Assembly (NCBI GenBank): GCA_910587105.1
Contig: CAJUMB010000016.1
Location: 1-58,672, forward strand
DNA length: 58,672 bases
Direction of reading: 5' to 3'
Source: an uncultured Lachnospiraceae bacterium
GTDB lineage: Bacteria > Bacillota > Clostridia > Lachnospirales > Lachnospiraceae
Of this stretch, positions 1 through 6,379 are shown one piece after another; the stretch's first letter is position 1; every line of letters begins with the position of its first letter. The notes under the pieces are model-generated. The model was given only the letters and a program-made list of their open reading frames with translations. It was not told where the DNA came from and did no database searches. The position numbers and the translations under genes were made by a program.

Positions 1-107
1 GTGCCAAATGAAGGGCGCATAGCGGGCTATGTAACCTGAATTTGGCGCAAATCTGACGCAAAGTGGGGCGTGCAGATGGCAAGAATGATTTTTAAGACAC
101 GCTCTAG
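1..107 (+). repeat. Palindromic repeat family, copy A (left arm cut by window edge)
   Basis: A nested hairpin is visible. GCCAAAT (3-9) pairs with ATTTGGC (40-46), and an inner stem CATAGC-GG-GCTATG lies at 18-31. The tail runs GGGGCGTGCAGATGGC and ends in TTTTTAAGACACGCTCTAG (about 89-107). The same arrangement recurs at 136-257 and 55593-55697, and the core is related to the minus-strand copies at 334-499 and 56881-56978. It is non-coding. Whether it is a mobile palindromic unit or an RNA element is not known. Confidence 0.75.
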
Positions 108-135
108 TACACCATTTCATAGATACTCAAACACT

Positions 136-257
136 AAGCACCCGCTATTTGCTCCAAATGCGGGAGGCATAGCGGGCTATGTTGACCGAATTTGGTGCAA
201 ATAGCGCGCTAAGCGGGGCGTGCAGATGGCGGGAATGAATTTTAAGACACGCTCTAG
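136..257 (+). repeat. Palindromic repeat family, copy B (most complete plus-strand copy)
   Basis: The outer arms CGCTATTTGCTCCAAAT (143-159) and ATTTGGTGCAAATAGCG (190-206) pair over 17 positions with one mismatch. They enclose GGGAGG, the stem-loop CATAGC-GG-GCTATG (168-181) and GTTGACCGAA. After the hairpin comes the conserved tail GGGGCGTGCAGATGGC, then TTTTAAGACACGCTCTAG ending at 257. The tail is almost identical to copy A, 150 bp away, so A and B are a tandem pair in the gene-free stretch upstream of the isomerase gene at 548. Confidence 0.8.
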
Positions 258-333
258 ACAGGAATAACTGATGTACATAATGGGAAATATATTCCTTATA
301 TTACAAAACCATCGAAAAAACTGTAAACACTCT

Positions 334-499
334 CTAGTGTACTGTCTGCATTATATTCAGGTAAACCTCCTTGCCTAACTTTCCATCAGACTGCGTTGTC
401 GGCGGTCAACGATGCCACCGCATCGCCTCCCTTCTCCGCCTTGCTGATGAAAATTTATTCTTCGGAGTTTCACCAGATATAATACAGACAGTACACTAG
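334..499 (-). repeat. Palindromic repeat family, copy E, with 23-bp outer arms
   Basis: The arms 334-356 and 477-499 are inverted copies (CTAGTGTACTGTCTG/CAGACAGTACACTAG plus ATTATAT/ATATAAT). The single difference becomes a G-U pair if the minus strand is transcribed. The interior has a second stem (CATCAG near 393-398 with CTGATG near 443-448) and a perfect small hairpin CGATGC-CACC-GCATCG at 410-425. Read on the minus strand this is GGGAGGCGATGC-GGTG-GCATCGTTGACCG, matching copies B and D. The right arm also contains TATAAT (478-483), 17 bp after a weak TTATTC, which could serve as a promoter for the gene at 548. Confidence 0.75.
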
Positions 500-547
500 C
501 GTGTCTTAAATATCAAAATAAATTATGAATCAAACGAGGAGATTATT

Positions 548-1726
548 ATGAAACGAAAATTATGTATGATACTTCTGTCTTTATGCATAGCCTGCACTGC
601 TGCAGGCTGCGGCGGCAAGGATGCGTCATCAAAAAAGCAGGAGGGTCAAGCTTCCTCTCCTGTCTTTGAAGGCAGACTTGTCTCCGCATCCGAAAAAGAA
701 TTGGCCAAAATTGTGGAATTAGGCGAATATAAAGGTCTGGCGGTAGACAAAACCATCGAAGATGTGACGGATGACCAGGTGGAAGAACAGCTGAGAAACA
801 TCCTGAGTACATCCACTGTAGAAGTAGAAGACCCCGAGGCTGCGGCAGGTGAGGGCGATGTGGTAAACATCAATTACACCGGCACAAAAGACGGCACTGC
901 TTTTGATGGCGGTACTGCCGAGGATTACGATCTGACCTTGGGAAGCGGACAGTTTATTGAGGGTTTTGAAGATGGACTCATCGGTGCCAAAAAAGGAGAA
1001 ACCAAGGAACTGAACCTGACCTTTCCAGAAGATTATCCAAATTCGGACCTTTCTGGACAGGATGTGGTCTTTACCGTAACTGTCAACGCCATCAAACGTA
1101 TCCCCGAACTGTCAGACGAATGGGTGAAAAATAACAGTGAGTACGACAATATCGAGGATTACAAGCAGGGCATCCGCGAAGACCTGGAGGCAAGCAACCA
1201 GTTCAGTGCTGATTCTGCTACAAAAAATGAAGCATGGAATCAGGTGCTTACCAACAGCGATGTGAAAGAATATCCTGACGAAGACCTTGACAGTGCTGTA
1301 AAGGAATACAACGATTCCATCAATTCATATGCTGAACAAATGGGACAGTCTGTAGACGAATTCTTAAAGGCACAGAACATAACCCAGGAGCAGCTCGATG
1401 AAGAAAGTCAGCAGTACGCCCAGTACAAACTCAAACAGAACCTGATCGTACAGGCCATTATGGACAGTGAAGGTTTTACGCTGGATGACGAAGGCTGCCA
1501 GAAGGCTGCCTCACAAATGGAAAAAGATTACGGCATGACTTTAGATGATATGATTGAACAATATGGAGAGAGCACTGTCAAAGAAACCATCGCCCTTACC
1601 AGAGTCATGGATTATCTCATAGAAAACGCAGAAATCAATACCATCGCCGGCTCTTCCGACGGAAAAGACGGTATCCTTGCAGATGAGGGTCAGACTGAAG
1701 ATGAATCAGAAAATACGGAAGAATAA
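548..1726 (+). CDS. Secreted trigger-factor-like FKBP peptidyl-prolyl isomerase lipoprotein
   Basis: The 392-residue product starts with a lipoprotein signal peptide ending at TAAG|C21, so it should be anchored outside the membrane. An FKBP-type prolyl isomerase domain spans about residues 103-184 (VVNINYTG, then FIEGFEDGLIGAKKGE). A helical region resembling the C-terminal chaperone domain of trigger factor follows to about 365, then an acidic tail. The N-terminal ribosome-binding domain of true trigger factor is missing, which fits folding of exported proteins rather than ribosome work. An AACGAGGAG ribosome binding site precedes the ATG. The carboxypeptidase gene starts inside its 3' end, so the two are probably co-transcribed. 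The family call is firm; the substrate is unknown. Confidence 0.88.
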   Translation: MKRKLCMILLSLCIACTAAGCGGKDASSKKQEGQASSPVFEGRLVSASEKELAKIVELGEYKGLAVDKTIEDVTDDQVEEQLRNILSTSTVEVEDPEAAAGEGDVVNINYTGTKDGTAFDGGTAEDYDLTLGSGQFIEGFEDGLIGAKKGETKELNLTFPEDYPNSDLSGQDVVFTVTVNAIKRIPELSDEWVKNNSEYDNIEDYKQGIREDLEASNQFSADSATKNEAWNQVLTNSDVKEYPDEDLDSAVKEYNDSINSYAEQMGQSVDEFLKAQNITQEQLDEESQQYAQYKLKQNLIVQAIMDSEGFTLDDEGCQKAASQMEKDYGMTLDDMIEQYGESTVKETIALTRVMDYLIENAEINTIAGSSDGKDGILADEGQTEDESENTEE

Positions 1727-3008
1727 AAAGATATTTCTTTTGCCAGTGCTGGCTCTCTGCCTGCTTCTTAGGCCGCCTGTGGCCAGTTATGCCCAGGATG
1801 CAGAACATATGCTGCCCGAAGATATTGTTGATACTGCTGCGGGTCCTTCAGACACCAGTTCAGACCCCAGCATTTCTTCTGATACAGCATCTGCCACACC
1901 GGACCCATTTCCGCCGTCCTACTATCTGCCCATTGAATCAAACGAAATACCCGGATGGCCCCAGGGCCCACAGGTACAGGCAGAATCGGCGATCCTGATG
2001 GAGCTTGACTGTGGAATCTGTCTCTATGAAAAAAATATACATCAAAGACAATATCCGGCAAGTATCACCAAGGTCATGACTGCGCTGCTCACCGCAGAAA
2101 ATGCAAAACTTTCTGATGTGGTTACATTTTCGGAAAACGCAGTTTATGGAATTGAACCAGGCAGCAGTCATATCGGCATCGATGCAGGTGAACAGCTCAC
2201 TGTGGAAGAAAGTCTGTATGGCCTGCTGCTGGCTTCTGCCAATGAAGTGGCCATGGGGCTTGCTGAACATGTGGCTGGTTCTGTGGAAGCATTCGTAGAT
2301 ATGATGAATGAAAAAGCCCAATCCCTGGGATGTCAGGATACCCATTTCGTCAATCCCCATGGACTGCACGATGAAAATCATTATGTTACCGCCTATGATA
2401 TGGCACTGATTGCCCGGGCTGCTTATCAAAATCCCACATTTCGTAAGATTGCGGGTACTGCTGAGCATGAGATTCCTGCCACGAATTTGGAGAAAGAAAC
2501 CCGCTATCTGGTAAACAACCATAAACTGCTGTCAAACAGCGCCATGTACTATGACGGATGCCAGGGAGGGAAAACAGGATTTACCGATCAAGCCCTGAAC
2601 ACGCTGATCACTTTTGCCAAACGGGACAATCGTACTTTCGTATGCGTGGATTTAAAGACAAACGGAACCCCCATCTATGCAGATACCGGCGCCATCCTTG
2701 ACTACGGGTTCACCAATTTTTTCTGGACGCAGACTGAAGAGAAAGCTTCGGTGGATTTCCAAATCCCATTCAGCAGTCAGGAATACCTTCTTTACGATTG
2801 GAAAGGTGCCAAGTGGACCGAGACCCGTTCACCCGGAAAAGTCCTGCTTCCACAGAGGGCTTCCACATCTGATTTAACCGAAAAAACCGCCATGGAACCG
2901 AATACAGCCGGCCCATGGCGTATTGCGAACATGTATTATTATAACAAACACTATGTGGGGCATTCCTATCAATATGAAAACCCTCTGCTGAAACAGCTAT
3001 TGCGTTGA
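1701..3008 (+). CDS. dacF: D-alanyl-D-alanine carboxypeptidase (DacF/PBP5 type, class A peptidase S11)
   Basis: The 435-residue product has a hydrophobic signal segment (residues 11-30), a Ser/Thr/Pro-rich linker to about 80, and an S11 penicillin-binding fold. All three active-site motifs are present: S-x-x-K at 121-124 (SITK), SxN at 179-181 (SAN) and KTG at 291-293. It should trim the terminal D-Ala from peptidoglycan stem peptides. TTG at 1677 and ATG at 1683 also open the frame, but 1701 gives the most natural basic-then-hydrophobic signal peptide, with GAGGG about 11 bp upstream. It overlaps the preceding gene by 26 bp and its stop overlaps the convergent exonuclease gene by 12 bp. The exact symbol is by analogy. 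Confidence 0.9.
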   Translation: MNQKIRKNKKIFLLPVLALCLLLRPPVASYAQDAEHMLPEDIVDTAAGPSDTSSDPSISSDTASATPDPFPPSYYLPIESNEIPGWPQGPQVQAESAILMELDCGICLYEKNIHQRQYPASITKVMTALLTAENAKLSDVVTFSENAVYGIEPGSSHIGIDAGEQLTVEESLYGLLLASANEVAMGLAEHVAGSVEAFVDMMNEKAQSLGCQDTHFVNPHGLHDENHYVTAYDMALIARAAYQNPTFRKIAGTAEHEIPATNLEKETRYLVNNHKLLSNSAMYYDGCQGGKTGFTDQALNTLITFAKRDNRTFVCVDLKTNGTPIYADTGAILDYGFTNFFWTQTEEKASVDFQIPFSSQEYLLYDWKGAKWTETRSPGKVLLPQRASTSDLTEKTAMEPNTAGPWRIANMYYYNKHYVGHSYQYENPLLKQLLR

Positions 3009-3950
3009 TTTCCTGTGGAGCCGTCTTTTGGCGCAGAGAAGTTCCTTCTTTTCACGGATCTTCTTTGCGTCATTTGCGTCTGTAAGAGAAACTGTCTTCA
3101 CCGCATAAAACTTCCCTTCATCTGTCTTCTTCATCCGCACTTTCCCCTTTAAATATCCGTGCTCCGGGCATGTGGACACACTGAAATAATTCCTGGAATT
3201 CACAGAAAACCAGCGGATCTTCTTCTTAGCCGGTTTATGGCACAGAGGACAGCGGGTACTGCTCACCTCCCGGTCCCCGGTAGCAGCTTCCTTGCTCTGA
3301 AATTCTCTGGAAATGTACTTCTCATAATCTTCATAGTATATATGAATCTCTTCATTCTTGCACTTTGGATTCTGATATACATCAATAGAAAAATTCCTGT
3401 GTATACACTCCTCCTCAATTTTCCCAAAAATTTTTGCCGCATAACGTGCATCTGCCAAAGCCCTGTGAAACGTCTCATTCTTCTTGATTTTCAAAAAGTC
3501 AACAGCGTATTCCAGGGACTTTCTCGATGAATCGTCCTCATACTGCAAATTAAATAATTTCTGTATATCATAGTATTCTATCGGCCCTGGCAGCATTTCT
3601 TCCATATCATAGTACTTTAGATTCCTCTGTAACTCCAGCAAGTCCTGGTTTCCCCAGCTGCAAAATCGATAATCCCCTCCACACCACTGGAAAAATCGGT
3701 AAACCAGGTCCGGAAACGGCATCCCATTGGCCAGGCTTCTGTAATCCATATGAATGATCTCACGGGTATGGCTGTGAATCCAATGGTACACCTGTGGCTT
3801 GACAATGCCGTGGAATTCATCCACGATTTCCCGGCTGCTATTCAATTTCACCGCACCGATCTCAATAATCTCAAAGGGCAGGCGCACATCCTCTTCCTGC
3901 TTCCCTCCCGGACATTGATTCCATTCCAAATCAAAAACAATATACTTCAT
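2997..3950 (-). CDS. DEDDh 3'-5' exonuclease (DnaQ/KapD-like)
   Basis: This is a 317-residue cytosolic protein with an exonuclease fold at the N terminus: the DLEWN motif supplies the first Asp and Glu, and HRALADARYAAKIFG supplies the His-x4-Asp of motif III. The C-terminal third has CPLCHK and later CPEHG pairs, consistent with a small zinc-binding extension. A longer reading starts 13 codons upstream, but MKYIVFDLEWN places the first beta strand at the start as in relatives. The ribosome binding site is weak. It converges on the carboxypeptidase gene with a 12-bp overlap and no terminator between them. Substrate (RNA or DNA) cannot be told from sequence. Confidence 0.85.
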   Translation of the reverse strand: MKYIVFDLEWNQCPGGKQEEDVRLPFEIIEIGAVKLNSSREIVDEFHGIVKPQVYHWIHSHTREIIHMDYRSLANGMPFPDLVYRFFQWCGGDYRFCSWGNQDLLELQRNLKYYDMEEMLPGPIEYYDIQKLFNLQYEDDSSRKSLEYAVDFLKIKKNETFHRALADARYAAKIFGKIEEECIHRNFSIDVYQNPKCKNEEIHIYYEDYEKYISREFQSKEAATGDREVSSTRCPLCHKPAKKKIRWFSVNSRNYFSVSTCPEHGYLKGKVRMKKTDEGKFYAVKTVSLTDANDAKKIREKKELLCAKRRLHRKSTQ

Positions 3951-4037
3951 AATTACTATTGTACATGATTCCCGGGCAGAGTGCAACAAAGAGTGAACAA
4001 TAACACTTTTTTACGTAATTTCAAACCGGATGGATCA

Positions 4038-4065
4038 CTAGAACGTGTCTGAAGAATGATCTGCA
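4038..4065 (-). repeat. Solo copy of the GCGTGTCTTAAA-type end motif
   Basis: CTAGAACGTGTCTGAAGAAT followed by GATCTGCA resembles the reverse complement of the 3' tail of repeat copies A and B (CTAGAGCGTGTCTTAAAAAT, then CATT and CCATCTGCA), but no adjacent hairpin core is present. It is a degenerate or solitary end of that family, in the spacer before the gene at 4146. Confidence 0.45.
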
Positions 4066-4145
4066 TTAATTTTTTTGCATTCCATAAAAATTTTTAGTAG
4101 TATCCAGAAAACACAGAAAAGAAATACAGGAGGGAGTACAAGAAG

Positions 4146-4376
4146 ATGGAAGAATTATATGGAATCATGCGGGATTTGCTGGAATTGGAGTATAACCAAC
4201 AGTCATTGCTGCACATCTTAAATGCCTTAGAACATACATACCGCAAAATACCCCAGGAGGAGGCTGCTCTGATTTCCAACGCTGCCGGGTATTATCTGGA
4301 AAATCTGATGAAAGAGCTGCGGGCAGCTATCGCCAGGATGGACAGCTATCTGGCTGAGAATGCAAAAAAAAGATGA
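4146..4376 (+). CDS. Small helical protein of unknown function
   Basis: The 76-residue product is predicted almost wholly helical (MEELYGIMRDLLELEYNQQSLL... to AENAKKR) with no membrane segment, signal or cysteine. AGGAGGG lies 11 bp before the ATG, which supports real translation. It stands alone between the exonuclease gene and the convergent xre gene. I do not recognise the family. Confidence 0.6.
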   Translation: MEELYGIMRDLLELEYNQQSLLHILNALEHTYRKIPQEEAALISNAAGYYLENLMKELRAAIARMDSYLAENAKKR

Positions 4377-4381
4377 AGAAA

Positions 4382-4422
4382 AGGCAGCTGCATCATTGAA
4401 ACATCAAATGCAGCTGCCTATT
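4382..4422 (-). terminator. Terminator of the xre gene
   Basis: AGGCAGCTGCAT (4382-4393) pairs perfectly with ATGCAGCTGCCT (4408-4419). Read on the minus strand the stem is followed by TTTTCTTC and, a little later, an eight-T run. The stem contains the stop codon of xre. In the plus direction there is no T-run, so it serves mainly the minus strand. Confidence 0.75.
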
Positions 4423-4642
4423 CCTTCGGATATTTGTTTTTCACATTGCTCGCCCCTGTAATATAATCCATGGACACATTATAAAATCTGGCCAAAATCA
4501 TAATGTTATCAATGGGTATCCGGATCTTTCCGGACTCGTAATCTGCATAAGTCCGCTGACCCACATGAAGCAAATCAGCAACCTTTTGCTGTGTCAGAAA
4601 ACGTTCCTCCCGGATTTCCCTGATTCTCTCATTATATTTCAT
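4418..4642 (-). CDS. Xre-family helix-turn-helix regulator
   Basis: The 74-residue product is a single HTH_3 domain: RIREIREERFLTQQKVADLLHVGQ is helices 1-3, followed by RTYADYESGKIRIP. It has no extra sensor domain. GTG and ATG codons at 4651 and 4648 are in frame, but ATG at 4642 has AGAGG eight bases upstream and is preferred. It is divergent from the secreted-protein gene at 4792, whose promoter carries a perfect palindrome (4720-4734) that is the likely target of this protein. That pairing is an inference from position. Confidence 0.85.
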   Translation of the reverse strand: MKYNERIREIREERFLTQQKVADLLHVGQRTYADYESGKIRIPIDNIMILARFYNVSMDYITGASNVKNKYPKE

Positions 4643-4710
4643 ATACATCACCTCTTAAAAGCGTGTCTGACATCCGCTTTAGATTAGTATAAGAAAAAAT
4701 CGAGAATACA

Positions 4711-4739
4711 TTGACAAATAGAGTTATAAACTCTAAAAT
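4711..4739 (+). promoter_or_regulatory. Promoter with internal palindromic operator AGAGTT-ATA-AACTCT
   Basis: TTGACA (4711-4716) and TAAAAT (4734-4739) are separated by 17 bp. The spacer contains the perfect 15-bp inverted repeat AGAGTTATAAACTCT (4720-4734), which would be occluded or occluding during polymerase binding. It lies between the divergent xre gene and the gene at 4792, the usual place for an Xre operator. Confidence 0.65.
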
Positions 4740-4791
4740 ATAATAGCAGGAATATTTTAAGTCAATTTAGAAAAATCAGGAGGAATATCTA

Positions 4792-5205
4792 ATGAAACCA
4801 AAACGAATTACCCCTGTGCTGCTTGCAGCCTTATTAACTGTCTGCAGCCTTAATTACGGCAGAACAGTGTATGCCTCGGAAATTGACAGCACTCCCCCGC
4901 CTGTTCCAGAGATAGCATCTGAGGCAGATAACGCTCTGTATTGGATCGACCAAGGCGTAACGTACCGTTCCGGCGCTCTTTTACAATTCTACGCCACCGG
5001 CGCCGGTTATGGACCAGATGAACCGCAGAAACTGAATCCGGTAAATAAATCTACCCGATATATCCCCGTCAGCTGGAAAGTGTCCACCAAAAGTCACAAC
5101 GGCACACGCAGTGTAAAAGGCACTTGGCGTAAGTACACAGAAGATAGATGTCGGAAAAATAAAATAAGATTGGAGACCCATACAGGAGGGATTGTAAATG
5201 AATAA
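4792..5205 (+). CDS. Short secreted protein, possibly a truncated surface domain
   Basis: The 137-residue product has a signal peptide (LLAALLTVCSLNYG... cleavage near residues 27-29, VYAS). The mature part contains a segment around residues 60-100 (LQFYATGAGY... RYIPVSWKV) that resembles secreted Lachnospiraceae surface proteins from memory. After SWKVSTKSHNGT the reading becomes basic and low-complexity and stops in a ribosome binding site, which suggests the domain has lost its end. AGGAGG precedes the start. It overlaps the next gene by 8 bp, so the two are translationally coupled. Function is unknown. Confidence 0.65.
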   Translation: MKPKRITPVLLAALLTVCSLNYGRTVYASEIDSTPPPVPEIASEADNALYWIDQGVTYRSGALLQFYATGAGYGPDEPQKLNPVNKSTRYIPVSWKVSTKSHNGTRSVKGTWRKYTEDRCRKNKIRLETHTGGIVNE

Positions 5206-6214
5206 AAAACTAATGTTTTTATATATACCATCCGTACTGCTGGTTATATTTTATGTTGCTTTACATACTCAAACGGTACAGGCTTCTGTTTCAGCCCCTG
5301 CACAGGCGGAAGATATCATCCGCGGCTGTAAAAACACTCCTGTCCAGCTAAGTATATCAAGTTCTGATAATACTGCCTTTACATTTACATGCAGCGACAG
5401 CTGCCATTTTACAAGTAAATTTACTGGTTATTCTTCCATCCAAATCGGTGGTTTTGCCTTTTATTCGCAAGGCTATGAATTTGTATTTCCGACTGCCGGA
5501 GAGCACACCATATCTGCCTTTAAAAATGGCAGCTTCAGCACCCAGACAAAAATAGTGATTGCAGAAAGCCATGCTTTCGGAGATCCGGAAATAACCCAAG
5601 AAGTAACCTGTACATCCGATGGCATAAAAAAGTATACCTGCCCCAATTGTAAACATTCGTATACGGAAACACTTCCCGCGCTTGGACATAAGTACTCAAA
5701 AACCAGCGAACTACAACCCACATGTACAAAAGATGGTTTCAAAATATATTTATGTTCCAATTGTGGAGAATACCGCGAAGATAAACTTCCATCTAACGGC
5801 CATTCTTACTCAAGTTGGACTGTACTCAAAAAAGCAGATATATTTCGCAGCGGCAGCAAAAGACATATTTGCACCAAGTGCGGCTCTATAGAAACTCAGA
5901 CTATTGAAAAACTGCCTGCCAATGTATCGCTGACAAAAGATAAATTGTATTTAAAGGTTGGAAGACAATCCAGATTAAAGATCAAAAATAAAACCCGCGG
6001 CGACAAAATTTTATCCTGGGAATCTTCGAAAAAAAATATTGTATTTATCAATAAAAAAACAGGAAAAATCAAGGCTCGAAAGAGCGGAACGGCAATCGTT
6101 ACTTTGAAAATGAAAAGCGGCTGCTCAGCAAAGTGCAGGGTAATCGCTTATGACCAGAAGATCAGTGCTGCTCAAACCAATCCCAATCTGCCATACATTA
6201 TTCGAAATTACTGA
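5198..6214 (+). CDS. Secreted protein with CxxC repeats and a C-terminal Ig-like (BIG2) domain
   Basis: The 338-residue product has an N-terminal signal or membrane segment (residues 6-28). A beta-rich region follows, then three repeated modules with CPNC, CSNCGE and CTKCGS pairs at roughly 135-235, each preceded by the typical GHxY...TC pattern of secreted cysteine-knuckle repeats. A BIG2 domain covers about 240-325 (LYLKVGRQSRLKIKNK... TGKIKARKSGTAIVTL). It is likely exported and attached to or associated with the cell wall. AGGAGGG sits before the ATG, which lies inside the end of the upstream gene. A strong terminator follows at 6319. Confidence 0.75.
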   Translation: MNKKLMFLYIPSVLLVIFYVALHTQTVQASVSAPAQAEDIIRGCKNTPVQLSISSSDNTAFTFTCSDSCHFTSKFTGYSSIQIGGFAFYSQGYEFVFPTAGEHTISAFKNGSFSTQTKIVIAESHAFGDPEITQEVTCTSDGIKKYTCPNCKHSYTETLPALGHKYSKTSELQPTCTKDGFKIYLCSNCGEYREDKLPSNGHSYSSWTVLKKADIFRSGSKRHICTKCGSIETQTIEKLPANVSLTKDKLYLKVGRQSRLKIKNKTRGDKILSWESSKKNIVFINKKTGKIKARKSGTAIVTLKMKSGCSAKCRVIAYDQKISAAQTNPNLPYIIRNY

Positions 6215-6227
6215 TAGCCGGAACAAG

Positions 6228-6248
6228 GAATCCTGCAAAGCAGGATTC
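6228..6248. repeat. Short perfect hairpin downstream of the BIG2 gene
   Basis: GAATCCTGC (6228-6236) pairs with GCAGGATTC (6240-6248) with a three-base loop. No T-run follows, so it is not a terminator itself; the true terminator is 70 bp further on. The string GCAGGATTCTCCGC also occurs just after the aldo/keto reductase at 17304. Confidence 0.5.
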
Positions 6249-6318
6249 TCCGCTGCAGTGCGGTAATTGCTTTCTATTCTATCCGGCAATTATTTAATGC
6301 CAGGCAGTTATATACAAT

Positions 6319-6355
6319 AGACCCTCGGCAGACAGACTGCCGCCGGGTCTTTTTC
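6319..6355 (+). terminator. Intrinsic terminator of the secreted-protein operon
   Basis: AGACCCTCGGCAG pairs with CTGCCGCCGGGTCT around a short loop (ACAGA region) and is followed by TTTTTC on the plus strand. It separates the operon ending at 6214 from the convergent histidine kinase gene. Confidence 0.85.
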
Positions 6356-6379
6356 TACAATTTCTGCTTTTCTAAATTT

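Noticed and set aside
6228..6248. Perfect 9-bp hairpin as the terminator of the surface-protein operon
   Set aside because: No T-run follows; the hairpin at 6319-6355 has one and is the better terminator.
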